Positions 19,551 through 28,989 are shown, numbered from the stretch's first letter. The stretch: 64,000 nt of DNA from Bradyrhizobium sp. dw_78 (GCF_018449525.1 NZ_JAAVUS010000006.1:1-64000); one strand, 5' to 3'. A program made the numbers and translations. Notes: a model not told the origin generated them from the sequence alone.

Positions 19551-21146
19551 TCACTCCACGCCGATCGTGGTCAGATCCTGAAACCAGTGCTGCGCCTGCA
19601 CGAATTGCTTGACCTTCGGCGACAGCGCATGCGGGTTGGTGTCGTGGACCACCCACACCAGGACAGCGTCGTCGACGATCAGCGCATGGGCCTGCGCGAT
19701 CAGATCGTCCTGCTTGGCGGGATCGAAGGTCTGCTTGGCCTCGTTGATCAGCGCATCGACCTTCGGGTTCTTGTAGCCGCCCCAGTTGACACCGACCGGC
19801 GCGATCTGGTCGGAGGCGAAGAAGCGGACGATGGCGTAAAGCGGGTCGGAGGTCACATAGGCGATATTGTTGGCGGTGATGCCGGCGTTGCTCGGATCGG
19901 CCGCGCCTTTTCGCCACGCCGTGTAGAGCGTTTCGAGTTCGACCACCTTGAAGTCGATGTCGATGCCGATCTCCTTGAAGCTCTGCTGCAGGAATTCGTT
20001 CATCGGCAGCGACAGCATCTGCCCGGTACCGCCTTGTGCGATGATGAAGGTGGTCTTCAGCGGCTTTTCCTTGGAATAGCCGGCTTCCTCGACCAGCCTC
20101 TTGGCTTCGGCCGGATCGTATTTGATGTCGAAGGTCGGCTTGCCGAACCATGGGCTCGACGGATCGACCTGGCCCTTGGCGGGCTTGGCGAGGCCGTTCA
20201 TCAATCCGACCACAGCGTCGCGGTCGATGGCGAGATTGAGCGCCTTGCGCAGGCGGATGTCGGTCCAGGGCGAGCCCGGCAGCACGCTGAGATGATAATT
20301 CCAGACATGCGGCGTGATGTTGTCGACGATCCGCATGCCGGCCGCCTTGAGTTGCGGCACGGCGTCGGGCGCCGGCGTCTCGATCAGGTCGACCTGTCCG
20401 GCCAGCAGCGCATTGGTCCGCGTCAGCGCCTCCGGCATCGGAATCAGGACCAGTTTGTCGACTTTCGGAATCCGCTTTTTGTCCCAGTAGTCCTCGTTCT
20501 TCGACAGTTCGGCCAGTTCGTGCGGCACGAGCTTGGTGAGCTTGAACGGTCCGGTGCCGGAAGGCTGGCTGGCGAATTTATCCCAGTCCTTGCCGACCTT
20601 TTCATATTGCGCGGGGCTGGAGACCAGGAACCACAGCATCTGATAGGGAAAGAACGAATCGACGGTCTTGGTCGTGATCTCGACCGTGAAATCGTCGAGC
20701 TTGCGATAGCTCGCGACCGATGGCAGCCGCGTCTTCACCTGCGCGCTCTGGCGCTGGTCGAATTGCGCCGCCTTGTCGTTCAGCACCTTGTCGAGATTCC
20801 AGATCACGGCGTCGGCGTTGAAATCGCTGCCGTCATGGAACTTGACGTTCCTGCGCAGCGTAAATCGCCATTTGGTCTTGTCGTTGCCGTCGACTTTCCA
20901 TTCGGTGGCGAGGCCGGGCACGAGTTTGCCGGGCCGGTCGGCGACACTCATGTCCCACGAGATCAGCGGATCGTAAATCGTATATCCGGTGAATTGATAG
21001 GCGCCGGCGCCGCGGTCGGGCTGGCCGGTCGTAAGCGGAATATCCGCCATCGAGATGCCATAGCGGACCACCGATTCCGCGCGCGCCGAAAACGCGGACA
21101 AGGCAATGGCCATAACGGCCAGAAGCATCGAATTTCGAACGCGCAT
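19551..21146 (-). CDS. Family 5 (peptide/nickel type) ABC substrate-binding protein, copy 1
   Basis: 531 residues from the ATG at 21146, with GGAG upstream; a TTG just before it is less likely. Signal peptide MRVRNSMLLAVMAIALSAF-SARAES, then the SBP_bac_5 fold: GLATEWKVDGNDKTKWRFTL, VKFHDGSDFNADAVIWNLDK, TGPFKLTKLVPHE and LRKALNLAIDRDAVVGLMNG. Such proteins hand oligopeptides or similar solutes to Dpp/Opp-type permeases. It is divergent from a second, related binding protein that heads the permease operon, so both may feed one transporter with different ligands. Confidence 0.9.
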   Translation of the reverse strand: MRVRNSMLLAVMAIALSAFSARAESVVRYGISMADIPLTTGQPDRGAGAYQFTGYTIYDPLISWDMSVADRPGKLVPGLATEWKVDGNDKTKWRFTLRRNVKFHDGSDFNADAVIWNLDKVLNDKAAQFDQRQSAQVKTRLPSVASYRKLDDFTVEITTKTVDSFFPYQMLWFLVSSPAQYEKVGKDWDKFASQPSGTGPFKLTKLVPHELAELSKNEDYWDKKRIPKVDKLVLIPMPEALTRTNALLAGQVDLIETPAPDAVPQLKAAGMRIVDNITPHVWNYHLSVLPGSPWTDIRLRKALNLAIDRDAVVGLMNGLAKPAKGQVDPSSPWFGKPTFDIKYDPAEAKRLVEEAGYSKEKPLKTTFIIAQGGTGQMLSLPMNEFLQQSFKEIGIDIDFKVVELETLYTAWRKGAADPSNAGITANNIAYVTSDPLYAIVRFFASDQIAPVGVNWGGYKNPKVDALINEAKQTFDPAKQDDLIAQAHALIVDDAVLVWVVHDTNPHALSPKVKQFVQAQHWFQDLTTIGVE

Positions 21147-21346
21147 CAACTAGACTCCGTGGCATGAATTTCGGATATGAACGTGCAAGGTTGATGCCAG
21201 AATAGGCAGATGTGTTTCTTTCCAGCCCGGCTGCGGCAAAGAGTTGCGGCGGCAGGGACAATTTGCGATCGCTATCAGTCGTTGGCACAACGGTTGCATA
21301 CGATTGCATAAGAAATAGTCACGTGATTCAAAAGGAAAAGTGATCG

Positions 21347-23014
21347 ATGCGTATCGGAATAAATTCAAAAGCCCAGTTATTTGCGACCGCCATGTTGGCG
21401 GTTGCGGCGATGGCAGCGCTTCCGTGTAGCGGTCGCGCCGAATCCGTCGTGCGCATCGGCATGACCGCGGCGGATATTCCGCGCACCCTGGGTCAACCGG
21501 ATCAGGGGTTGGAGGGCAACCGCTTCGCCGGCGGGACCATGTATGACGGACTGACGATGTGGGATCTGTCGTCGGCGGATAAGCCCAGTGTGATCATTCC
21601 GGGCCTCGCAACGGAATGGCACGTGGATGACAAGGATCACACCAAGTGGATCTTCAAGCTTCGTCCCGCTGTCACATTCCATGACGGCTCGCCGTTCAAT
21701 GCGGATGCCGTGGTCTGGAATGTAGACAAGGTGCTCAACAAGGAGGCGCCGCAATTCGACGTTAGCCAGGTCGGTGTCACCGCATCGCGGATGCCGACAT
21801 TGGTTTCGGCGCGCAAGATCGACGACATGACGGTCGAACTGACGACCTCCGAGCCGGACAGCTTCCTGCCGATCAATCTCGTCAATCTGTACATGGCGAG
21901 CCCGGTCAAATGGCAGAAATTCTACGACGCGGCTGAAGGCGCCGATGCCAAGGCGAAATCGCAGGCCGCCTGGGCCGCGTTCGCACGCGACGCCTCGGGT
22001 ACCGGCCCGTGGAAGATGTCGAGCTTCACGCCGCGCGAACGGCTTGAGCTCGTCAAGAACGAAAATTATTGGGACAAGGCACGCGTTCCCAAGGTCGACA
22101 AGATGCTGTTGTTGCCGATGCCGGAGCCCAACGCGCGCACCGCGGCGTTGTTGTCCGGTCAAGTCGACTGGATCGAGGCGCCGGCGCCCGATGCGGTCGC
22201 GGAGATCAAGCAGCGCGGCTTCAAGATTTACGCCAATGAAGAGCCGCATGTCTGGCCGTGGCAGTTTTCGCGGATTGAAGGCTCGCCCTGGAACGACATC
22301 CGCGTCCGCAAGGCCGCCAACCTCTGCATCGACCGCGAAGGCATGAAAGACGGCCTGCTGGCCGGCTTGATGGTGCCGGCCACCGGCACCTACGAGCCGG
22401 GCCACCCCTGGCGCGGCAATCCGGCCTTCCAGATCAAGTATGATCTGCCGGCCGCGCAGAAGCTGATGCAGGAGGCCGGCTACGGCCCGAACAAGAAGTT
22501 GTCGGTCAAGGTCCAGACCTCGACATCGGGCTCCGGTCAGATGCTGCCGTTGCCGATGAACGAGTATCTGCAACAGGCGCTGGCCGAGTGCTATTTCGAC
22601 GTCAAGATCGACGTGGTCGAATGGAATACGCTGTTTAGCGTCAACTGGCGCAAGGGCGCCAAGGATCCGTCTGCGACGGGTTCCAACGCGATCAACGTGA
22701 CCTATTCGGCGATGGACCCGTTCTTCGCGCTGGTGCGCTTCCTGCAGTCGGGAATGGCGCCGCCGGTATCGAACAATTGGGGTTATATCAACAACCCGAA
22801 ATTCGACGAGATGGTTAAGAAGGCGCGCCAGACCTTCGACCCGGCCGAGCGCGACAAGGCGCTGGCGGAATTGCACGCGGCCTCGGTCGACGATGCGGCG
22901 TTTCTTTACGTCGCGCACGACGTCGGTCCGCGGGCGCTGAGTCCCAAGATCACGGGCTTCGTGCAGCCGAAAAGCTGGTTGGTCGACTTCTCGACCATGA
23001 CGATAACGCCGTAA
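21347..23014 (+). CDS. Family 5 ABC substrate-binding protein, copy 2
   Basis: 555 residues; ATG at 21347 with AAGGAAAAG ahead. A signal peptide ends near GRAES. It is recognisably a paralogue of the divergent neighbour, sharing for example SVVRxGxxxADIP, GLATEWHVDDKDHTKWIFKL, VTFHDGSPFNADAVVWNVDK and SGTGPWKMSSFTPRERLEL. About 25 residues longer, with an insert before the SGTGPWK motif (AAEGADAKAKSQAAWAAF). As first gene of the permease-ATPase-amidase operon it is the more likely main receptor. Ligand unknown; the amidase downstream hints at a peptide or amide. Confidence 0.92.
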   Translation: MRIGINSKAQLFATAMLAVAAMAALPCSGRAESVVRIGMTAADIPRTLGQPDQGLEGNRFAGGTMYDGLTMWDLSSADKPSVIIPGLATEWHVDDKDHTKWIFKLRPAVTFHDGSPFNADAVVWNVDKVLNKEAPQFDVSQVGVTASRMPTLVSARKIDDMTVELTTSEPDSFLPINLVNLYMASPVKWQKFYDAAEGADAKAKSQAAWAAFARDASGTGPWKMSSFTPRERLELVKNENYWDKARVPKVDKMLLLPMPEPNARTAALLSGQVDWIEAPAPDAVAEIKQRGFKIYANEEPHVWPWQFSRIEGSPWNDIRVRKAANLCIDREGMKDGLLAGLMVPATGTYEPGHPWRGNPAFQIKYDLPAAQKLMQEAGYGPNKKLSVKVQTSTSGSGQMLPLPMNEYLQQALAECYFDVKIDVVEWNTLFSVNWRKGAKDPSATGSNAINVTYSAMDPFFALVRFLQSGMAPPVSNNWGYINNPKFDEMVKKARQTFDPAERDKALAELHAASVDDAAFLYVAHDVGPRALSPKITGFVQPKSWLVDFSTMTITP

Positions 23015-23033
23015 GCGGGCGTAATCGCTATTC

Positions 23034-23155
23034 ACCCTCTCCCTTTGTGGGAGGGGGTGGCTTCGCTTCGCATAAAAGGTGCGAAGCATGGGTGCCGGAT
23101 TAAATTGGTTTTGGATTAAATTGGCGGCCGGAGGCCGCCTGCGGCTGCCTCCTCC
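23034..23155. repeat. CTCTCCC/GGGAGAG-type palindromic repeat (family 3)
   Basis: CCCTCTCCCTTTGTGGGAGGGGG followed by GCTTCGC-N8-GCGAAGC. It separates the binding-protein gene from the first permease gene and might reduce read-through, as seen at many binding-protein genes that are expressed more than their permeases. Confidence 0.75.
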
Positions 23156-23187
23156 CACGCGGGAAGAAGGAAAGAACAGGGACCACC

Positions 23188-24141
23188 GTGCTCGTCTATA
23201 TCGCCAGGCGCATCGTTTATGTGATCCCGATCGTGCTCAGCGTGGCGCTGGTGTGCTTCATGCTGGTGCATATCACGCCGGGCGATCCGCTGGTCGCGAT
23301 CCTCCCCGCAGACGCGTCGCAGGAGCTCGCGAACCAGATGCGCGCCGCCTATGGCTTCGATCGCCCGCTGCCGGTCCAGTTCTGGCTGTGGCTGTGGAAA
23401 GCGCTCAATGGCGATCTCGGCCATTCCATCGCCACCGGGCGTCCGGTGCTGACCGAAGTCCTGCGCGCGGTCGGCAACACCGTGACGCTGGCGATCGCGG
23501 CTGCGATCATCGGCTTTACGCTGGGACTGTTTTTCGGCCTGATCGCCGGTTATTTCCGCGGCACATGGATCGACAGGGTCGCGACGTCGATCGCGATCGC
23601 CGGCGTCTCGGTGCCGCATTACTGGCTCGGCATGGTGCTCGTGATCATCTTCTCGGTGGAGCTGAACTGGCTGCCGGCCGTGGGCGCCGGCCCCGGCGGC
23701 TCCAGCGCCTGGGGCTGGGATTGGGATCACATCCGCTATCTGATCCTGCCGGCGGTAACGACGTCGGTGATCCCGATGGGAATCGTCACGCGCACGGTGC
23801 GCTCGCTGACCGGCGATATCCTGAGCCAGGATTTCGTCGAGGCCTTGCGCGCCAAGGGCCTGCGCGAGACCCATGTGTTCCGCCACGTCCTCAAGAACGC
23901 CGCGCCGACGGCGCTCGCCGTGATGGGCCTGCAATTGGGTTACATGCTTGGCGGTTCGATCCTGATCGAAACCGTGTTCTCCTGGCCGGGCTCCGGGCTG
24001 CTGCTCAATTCGGCGATTTTCCAGCGCGATCTTCCGCTGCTGCAAGGCACGATCCTGGTGCTGGCGTTGTTTTTCGTGTTCCTCAATCTCATCGTTGACG
24101 TCGTGCAGGCCGCGATCGATCCGCGAATCAAGCGGACCTGA
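23188..24141 (+). CDS. ABC peptide-type transporter permease (DppB-like)
   Basis: 317 residues. The start is GTG at 23188, behind AAGGAAAGAACAGGG. Six membrane segments; the N-terminus MLVYIARRIVYVIPIVLSVA and ITPGDPLVAILP are typical of DppB/OppB, and the EAA loop VEALRAKGLRETHVFRHVLK docks the ATPase. Inner-membrane half of the permease; its partner follows after 17 bases. Part of the operon binding protein - two permeases - ATPase - AtzG-like - amidase - ATPase. Confidence 0.93.
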   Translation: MLVYIARRIVYVIPIVLSVALVCFMLVHITPGDPLVAILPADASQELANQMRAAYGFDRPLPVQFWLWLWKALNGDLGHSIATGRPVLTEVLRAVGNTVTLAIAAAIIGFTLGLFFGLIAGYFRGTWIDRVATSIAIAGVSVPHYWLGMVLVIIFSVELNWLPAVGAGPGGSSAWGWDWDHIRYLILPAVTTSVIPMGIVTRTVRSLTGDILSQDFVEALRAKGLRETHVFRHVLKNAAPTALAVMGLQLGYMLGGSILIETVFSWPGSGLLLNSAIFQRDLPLLQGTILVLALFFVFLNLIVDVVQAAIDPRIKRT

Positions 24142-24158
24142 CCGATGAGGACAAGGCC

Positions 24159-25046
24159 ATGAGCGCGATCACCGATGCCGCCCTGCAAGCCGCTCCCGCC
24201 GACAAGGCGCGCGGCTACTGGACAACCGTTGGCCGCCGCATTTCACGCGACAAGGTCAGCATGGCCTGCGCCGTCATTCTGGCCCTGATTTTTCTCTCGG
24301 CCGTGCTGGCGCCGTGGCTCGGGCTCGCCGACCCTTATCAAGGCTCGATGATCCACCGTCTTCGCCATATCGCCACGCCGGGCTATCCGCTCGGCAGCGA
24401 CGAACTCGGCCGCGACATGCTGGCGCGCCTGGTCTATGGCGGGCGGCTGTCGCTGATCATCGGCATATTGCCGGTGATCCTTGGCTTCTTGATCGGGACT
24501 TCGCTCGGCCTGATCGCAGGTTACGCCGGCGGCAAGGTCAACACCGCGATCATGCGCACCGTCGACGTGTTCTACGCCTTTCCGTCGGTGCTGCTGGCGA
24601 TCGCGATTTCCGGCGCGCTCGGGGCCGGCATCGTCAATTCGATCGTCTCGCTGACGATCGTGTTCGTGCCGCAGATCACGCGCGTGGCCGAAAGCGTCAC
24701 CACCGGCGTGCGCAACATGGATTTCGTCGAGGCGGCGCGGGCCTCCGGCGCCGGCCCCTTCACCATCATGCGCGTACACATGCTGGGCAATGTGCTGGGG
24801 CCGATCTTCGTCTATGCCACCGGCCTGATCTCGGTATCGATGATATTGGCGGCCGGCCTGTCCTTCCTCGGTCTCGGCACCAAGCCGCCGGAGCCGGAAT
24901 GGGGCCTGATGCTCAATACGCTGCGCACCGCGATCTACGTCAATCCGTGGGTGGCGGCGTTGCCCGGCGTCATGATCTTCGCGGTGTCGATCTGCTTCAA
25001 CCTGCTCAGCGACGGCATGCGCGGTGCCATGGATATCCGGAACTGA
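24159..25046 (+). CDS. ABC peptide-type transporter permease (DppC-like)
   Basis: 295 residues; ATG at 24159, with GACAAGGCC ahead. Contains the DppC/OppC landmarks: an N-terminal membrane anchor, HPLG-type turn YPLGSDELGRDMLARLVYGG, EAA loop VEAARASGAGPFTIMRVHML and PEPEWGLMLN near the end. Six membrane segments. It pairs with the DppB-like protein and ends four bases before the first ATPase gene, so translation is probably coupled. Confidence 0.93.
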   Translation: MSAITDAALQAAPADKARGYWTTVGRRISRDKVSMACAVILALIFLSAVLAPWLGLADPYQGSMIHRLRHIATPGYPLGSDELGRDMLARLVYGGRLSLIIGILPVILGFLIGTSLGLIAGYAGGKVNTAIMRTVDVFYAFPSVLLAIAISGALGAGIVNSIVSLTIVFVPQITRVAESVTTGVRNMDFVEAARASGAGPFTIMRVHMLGNVLGPIFVYATGLISVSMILAAGLSFLGLGTKPPEPEWGLMLNTLRTAIYVNPWVAALPGVMIFAVSICFNLLSDGMRGAMDIRN

Positions 25047-25050
25047 TGCC

Positions 25051-26130
25051 ATGACTGACGCCATCAACGAAACGATCTCGCCCGTCGATCGGCTGGAGCC
25101 GGTTGAGGATGTCGGCGGCGCGGCACAGCCGCTGTTGCAGGTCGTCGGACTGACCAAGCATTTTCCGGTGCGCGGCGGCTTGTTCGGCGCGCGCAAGACC
25201 GTGCGCGCGGTCGACGACGTGTCGTTCTCCGTCGCCAAGGGCGAAACGGTCGGCATCGTCGGCGAGTCCGGTTGCGGCAAGTCGACCACCGCGCGGCTGC
25301 TGATGCATCTGATGAAGCGCGATGACGGCGAAATCATCTATGACGGCATGACGGTCGGGCGCGCTTTGTCGCTGCGCGAACTGCGTCGCGGCATGCAGAT
25401 GGTGTTTCAGGACAGCTATGCCTCGCTCAATCCCCGTCTCACGATCGAGCAGTCGATCGCCTTCGGTCCCAAGGTCCACGGCATGGCCGACGCGGCGGCG
25501 CGCGCGCTGGCGCGCGAACTGCTCGGCAAGGTGGGCTTGCGGCCGGAAGTCTTCGCCAACCGCTATCCGCACGAGGTTTCGGGCGGCCAGCGCCAGCGCG
25601 TCAATATCGCGCGCGCGCTCGCTTTGTCGCCGCGGCTCGTGATTCTCGATGAGGCCGTCTCGGCGCTGGACAAATCGGTCGAGGCGCAGGTGCTCAATCT
25701 TCTGGCCGACCTCAAGCGCGAGTTCGGGCTCACTTATCTCTTCATCAGCCACGATCTCAATGTCGTCCGCTATATCTCGGATCGCGTGCTGGTGATGTAT
25801 CTCGGCGAGGTGGTCGAGCTGGGACCGGTCGATCTGGTGTGGGACGCGCCGGCGCATCCTTATACGCGGGCGCTGCTGGCGGCGATGCCGTCGTCCGATC
25901 CCGACCACCGCACCGAGACGCCGCCGATCTCGGGCGATCCGCCCAATCCGATCGATCCGCCTCCCGGTTGCCGGTTTCACACCCGCTGCCCGTTTGCGGA
26001 GCCGCTCTGCGCAAATGCCGCGCCAAAATTGACCGTCCTCGATACAATGGGCCATCAGGCGGCGTGCTACATGGCCATTCCCGGTTCAGGTCACAGCCGC
26101 GCCCCGGCGAAAGGAGCCAACGCAGCATGA
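25051..26130 (+). CDS. ABC transporter ATP-binding protein (DppF/OppF-like)
   Basis: 359 residues from the ATG at 25051. Walker A GESGCGKSTTARLL, signature SGGQRQRVNIARAL, Walker B LVILDEAVSALD and the H-loop ISHDL are intact. The oligopeptide-type C-terminal extension is present with its Cys motif GCRFHTRCPFAEPLC and later Cys residues. It is one of two ATPases of the importer; the other lies 1.6 kb downstream after the amidase pair, an unusual separation. Its stop overlaps the start of the AtzG-like gene (ATGA). Confidence 0.94.
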   Translation: MTDAINETISPVDRLEPVEDVGGAAQPLLQVVGLTKHFPVRGGLFGARKTVRAVDDVSFSVAKGETVGIVGESGCGKSTTARLLMHLMKRDDGEIIYDGMTVGRALSLRELRRGMQMVFQDSYASLNPRLTIEQSIAFGPKVHGMADAAARALARELLGKVGLRPEVFANRYPHEVSGGQRQRVNIARALALSPRLVILDEAVSALDKSVEAQVLNLLADLKREFGLTYLFISHDLNVVRYISDRVLVMYLGEVVELGPVDLVWDAPAHPYTRALLAAMPSSDPDHRTETPPISGDPPNPIDPPPGCRFHTRCPFAEPLCANAAPKLTVLDTMGHQAACYMAIPGSGHSRAPAKGANAA

Positions 26131-26324
26131 CGAGACCGAGCCCCAAGGAGATCAAGACAATGGCGGACGTGGCCGGCGTGCCCGTGAGCGCCGAGGTCGC
26201 GACGCGCATCGCCAATTCGATCGGTCCGGCCCTCGAAGGTTTTGCGCCGATCTCCGGCACGCTGCCGTTCGATCTCGAGCCCGCAAGTTTTATTCTCGCG
26301 CAAACCGCGAAGGTTTCGAAATGA
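26127..26324 (+). CDS. AtzG/DUF4089-like small amidase-associated protein
   Basis: 65 residues from the ATG at 26127, which overlaps the ATPase stop by four bases; its own stop overlaps the amidase ATG in the same way. The sequence MADVAGVPVSAEVATRIANS...LPFDLEPASFI matches the pattern of DUF4089/AtzG proteins: a helical N-terminal part followed by a short P-L-x-x-E-L-P-A tail. In cyanuric acid breakdown AtzG forms a GatCA-like complex with the amidase AtzE. Here it most likely is the small subunit of the amidase encoded next. Family assignment is by motif memory. Confidence 0.7.
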   Translation: MTRPSPKEIKTMADVAGVPVSAEVATRIANSIGPALEGFAPISGTLPFDLEPASFILAQTAKVSK

Positions 26325-27733
26325 GTGCTGAACCGGCCTTGATGTCGCTGACGTCGATCGCAAAGGCGATCGCCGAAAAGCGGTTTTCCTCGCGCGAAGT
26401 CACCCAGTCCTGTCTCGACCGGATCGATCAGTGGCAGCCGCGCCTCAACGCCTTCATGGCGATCGAGGCCGAAGCGGCGCTGGCGGCGGCCGATGATGCC
26501 GACAAGGCGCTGGCAATGGGCAATCGTCGCGGCGTACTGCACGGCGTGCCCTTGGCGCACAAGGACATGTATTACGACGCCGGCAAGGTGGTGACCTGCG
26601 GTTCGAAAATCCGGCGTGATTTCACGGCCACCACCACCGCGACGGCGTTGCAGCGTCTGAAGGATGCCGGCACGGTCCGGCTCGGCTCGTTGCAGATGGC
26701 CGAATTCGCCTATGGGCCGACCGGGCACAATTCGCATTTCGGCCCGGTGCATAATCCGTGGAATGTCGATCACATCACCGGCGGCTCGTCGTCGGGATCG
26801 GGCGCCGCGGTCGCAGCCCGGCTGACCTTTGCGGCGCTGGGTTCGGACACCGGCGGTTCGATCCGGATGCCCTCGCATTTCTGCGGCGTGACCGGATTGA
26901 AGACGACCGTCGGCCGGGTCAGCCGCGCCGGCGCGATGCCATTGTCGCAGTCGCTCGACACCGTCGGGCCGCTGGCGCAAAGCGCGGAGGACTGCGCGCT
27001 GTTGATGGGCCTGCTGGCCGGGGCCGATCCCGAAGACCCGACCGCGATCGCCCTGCCGGTGCCGGATTACGTGGCGGCGACCGGGGGATCGTTGCAAGGG
27101 TTGCGCATCGGAGTGCCGACCGCCTTCTACGTCGACGATCTCGACCCGGAGGTCGCGCGGGTGCTCGACGAGACCATTGCCACCTTCAAGCGCGAGGGCG
27201 TCGAGATCGTGCAGGTCGAACTGCCCGATCAGCGCCAGCTTTCGTCGGCGGCTCAATTGGTCCTTGCGGTCGAAGCGGCCGCCTTTCACAAGCGCTGGAT
27301 GATCGAACGGCTGGAGGATTACAGCCCGCAGGTCCGGATGCGGCTGGAGAACGGCCTTGCTATCCCCGCGATCACCTATCTCGAAGCGATGCGCTGGCGC
27401 GGGCCGGCTGTGTCCGCGCATACGGCAGCGACCGCCGGCGTCGATGCCGTGATCGCGCCGGTCTCGCCGGTGCCGGCTCCGACCATTGCCGAAAGCGATG
27501 TCGGCGGCGGTCCCGGCGCCGAAGCGGTGATCCAGCGGCTCACGCGCTTCACGCGGCCTGTCAACTATCTCGGTCTGCCGTCGCTGGCGATTCCCTGCGG
27601 TTTTACCCGCGGCGGCCTTCCCGTTGGGATGCAATTGATTGGCCGCTCCTTCGACGAGGCCCTGCTGCTGCGGATCGGTGCCGCGTTCCAGCGCGCGACC
27701 GATTTCCACGACCGGGTGCCGAAGCGCGCATGA
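26321..27733 (+). CDS. Amidase-signature family hydrolase (AtzE/GatA-like)
   Basis: 470 residues. The Ser-cis-Ser-Lys triad is visible: Lys in LAHKDMYYD (~85), cis-Ser in TGGSSSGSGAA (~155) and nucleophile Ser in DTGGSIRMPSHFCG (~180). Cytosolic, no signal peptide. Start ATG overlaps the AtzG-like stop. It is embedded between the two ATPase genes of a peptide-type importer, so imported amide or peptide-like compounds are the natural substrate; indoleacetamide, carboxybiuret-like or other amides cannot be told apart. The small upstream protein is a likely subunit. Confidence 0.9.
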   Translation: MSAEPALMSLTSIAKAIAEKRFSSREVTQSCLDRIDQWQPRLNAFMAIEAEAALAAADDADKALAMGNRRGVLHGVPLAHKDMYYDAGKVVTCGSKIRRDFTATTTATALQRLKDAGTVRLGSLQMAEFAYGPTGHNSHFGPVHNPWNVDHITGGSSSGSGAAVAARLTFAALGSDTGGSIRMPSHFCGVTGLKTTVGRVSRAGAMPLSQSLDTVGPLAQSAEDCALLMGLLAGADPEDPTAIALPVPDYVAATGGSLQGLRIGVPTAFYVDDLDPEVARVLDETIATFKREGVEIVQVELPDQRQLSSAAQLVLAVEAAAFHKRWMIERLEDYSPQVRMRLENGLAIPAITYLEAMRWRGPAVSAHTAATAGVDAVIAPVSPVPAPTIAESDVGGGPGAEAVIQRLTRFTRPVNYLGLPSLAIPCGFTRGGLPVGMQLIGRSFDEALLLRIGAAFQRATDFHDRVPKRA

Positions 27734-28716
27734 CCGGGCTCGTCGACATCCGCAATCTCAACATTCGCTTCGTCGGCGAACGCACCGTTCATGCCGTGAA
27801 CGATTTGAGCCTTTCGCTCGGCGAGGGCGAAGTGCTGGGGCTGCTCGGCGAATCCGGCTCGGGCAAGAGCGTGACCCTGCGTGCGCTGATGCGGCTGTTG
27901 CCGAAGAAGCGGACGCAGATCTCGGGGCAGCTGAGCGTGCTCGGGCGCGACGTGCTGGCGCTCGACGAGGAGCAGCTTTCGGCCTTTCGCGGCCGGACCG
28001 TCTCGATGATCTTCCAGGAGCCGGCGCTGGCGCTTGATCCCGTCTACACCATCGGCCAGCAGATCGCCGAGACCGTGATGCGCCATGAAGGCAAGAGCCA
28101 CGCCGAGGCCACGGCGCGCGCGCTCGAAATGCTGGAAGTGGTTCGCATCCCGTCGGCCAGACGCCGGCTCGATGCCTATCCGCATGAGATGTCCGGCGGC
28201 ATGCGGCAGCGCGCGATGATCGCGCTGGCGCTGGCCTGCAAGCCGAAAATCCTGCTGGCGGACGAGCCGACGACGGCGCTGGACGCCACGGTCCAGATCC
28301 AGATCCTGCTGTTGCTGCGCGAGTTGCAGCGCGAATTCGGCATGTCGGTCATTTTCGTGACCCACGATATCGGCGTGGCGATCGAAATCTGCGACCGTGT
28401 CGCGGTGATGTATGCGGGCCAGATCGTCGAGCAGGGTACGCTCAGGCAGATCGTCCGCTCGCCGGTTCATCCCTACGCGCGGGGCTTGCTGGCCTCGACC
28501 ATCCACGGCGCCAAGCGAGGCGAGCGCCTGGAAACCATTCCGGGGACGCCGCCGTCGCTTGACACGGCGCCGGCAGGTTGCGCGTTCGCACCCCGCTGCG
28601 GTTTCGTCCAGCCGCGCTGCGTCGAGCAGCTTCCGCCCGATGTGGAGATCGGGCCGGGACGACGCGCAAGATGTATCCTGGCTGAAGCTTCCGGGGCTAT
28701 CGCCGCCGCGACGTAG
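27730..28716 (+). CDS. ABC transporter ATP-binding protein (DppD/OppD-like)
   Basis: 328 residues from the ATG at 27730, overlapping the amidase stop (ATGA). Walker A GESGSGKSVTLRAL, signature MSGGMRQRAMIALAL, Walker B ILLADEPTTALD, H-loop VTHDI. The C-terminal oligo_HPY region has GCAFAPRCGFVQPRC. It completes the importer as the second ATPase. Its position after the amidase, not next to the DppF-like gene, suggests the amidase pair was inserted into, or grew within, the transporter operon. Confidence 0.94.
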   Translation: MTGLVDIRNLNIRFVGERTVHAVNDLSLSLGEGEVLGLLGESGSGKSVTLRALMRLLPKKRTQISGQLSVLGRDVLALDEEQLSAFRGRTVSMIFQEPALALDPVYTIGQQIAETVMRHEGKSHAEATARALEMLEVVRIPSARRRLDAYPHEMSGGMRQRAMIALALACKPKILLADEPTTALDATVQIQILLLLRELQREFGMSVIFVTHDIGVAIEICDRVAVMYAGQIVEQGTLRQIVRSPVHPYARGLLASTIHGAKRGERLETIPGTPPSLDTAPAGCAFAPRCGFVQPRCVEQLPPDVEIGPGRRARCILAEASGAIAAAT

Positions 28717-28737
28717 CATCGCGGATGGGCCGCATCG

Positions 28738-28989
28738 CTAATATCGGCCGGCAAGGCAGGAATCGGCCCAGCGTTCTATCTCGGAAGCGCCGACGACGCA
28801 TTTCGGTTGATGCGGATTGATCGTCCCCGCACTGGCGGTCCAGCCCTTTGCCAGGATCTGCATGGCGAACAGCTTGGCGTCGATTTCCGACTTGAACGTC
28901 CGTGTCGATCGCGCACATGGCTCTGTTGTGCCGCTGTCCGCATCCTTGTCCGGCCCAAAGGCCACGTACCAAATATCCGGTTGCGTCAT
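28738..28989 (-). CDS. Small rhizobial hypothetical protein
   Basis: 83 residues from the ATG at 28989; a TTG 27 bases upstream is possible, and no strong ribosome-binding site marks either. Contains TFKSEIDAKLFAMQILAKG and AGTINPHQPKCVV. A pattern of T-F-x-(S/T)-E-x-x-A-K followed by GTINPHxPKR recurs in small uncharacterised proteins of Bradyrhizobium, which supports this as a real gene. No membrane segment or signal peptide. Function unknown. Its stop is 21 bases from the converging ATPase gene. Confidence 0.65.
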   Translation of the reverse strand: MTQPDIWYVAFGPDKDADSGTTEPCARSTRTFKSEIDAKLFAMQILAKGWTASAGTINPHQPKCVVGASEIERWADSCLAGRY

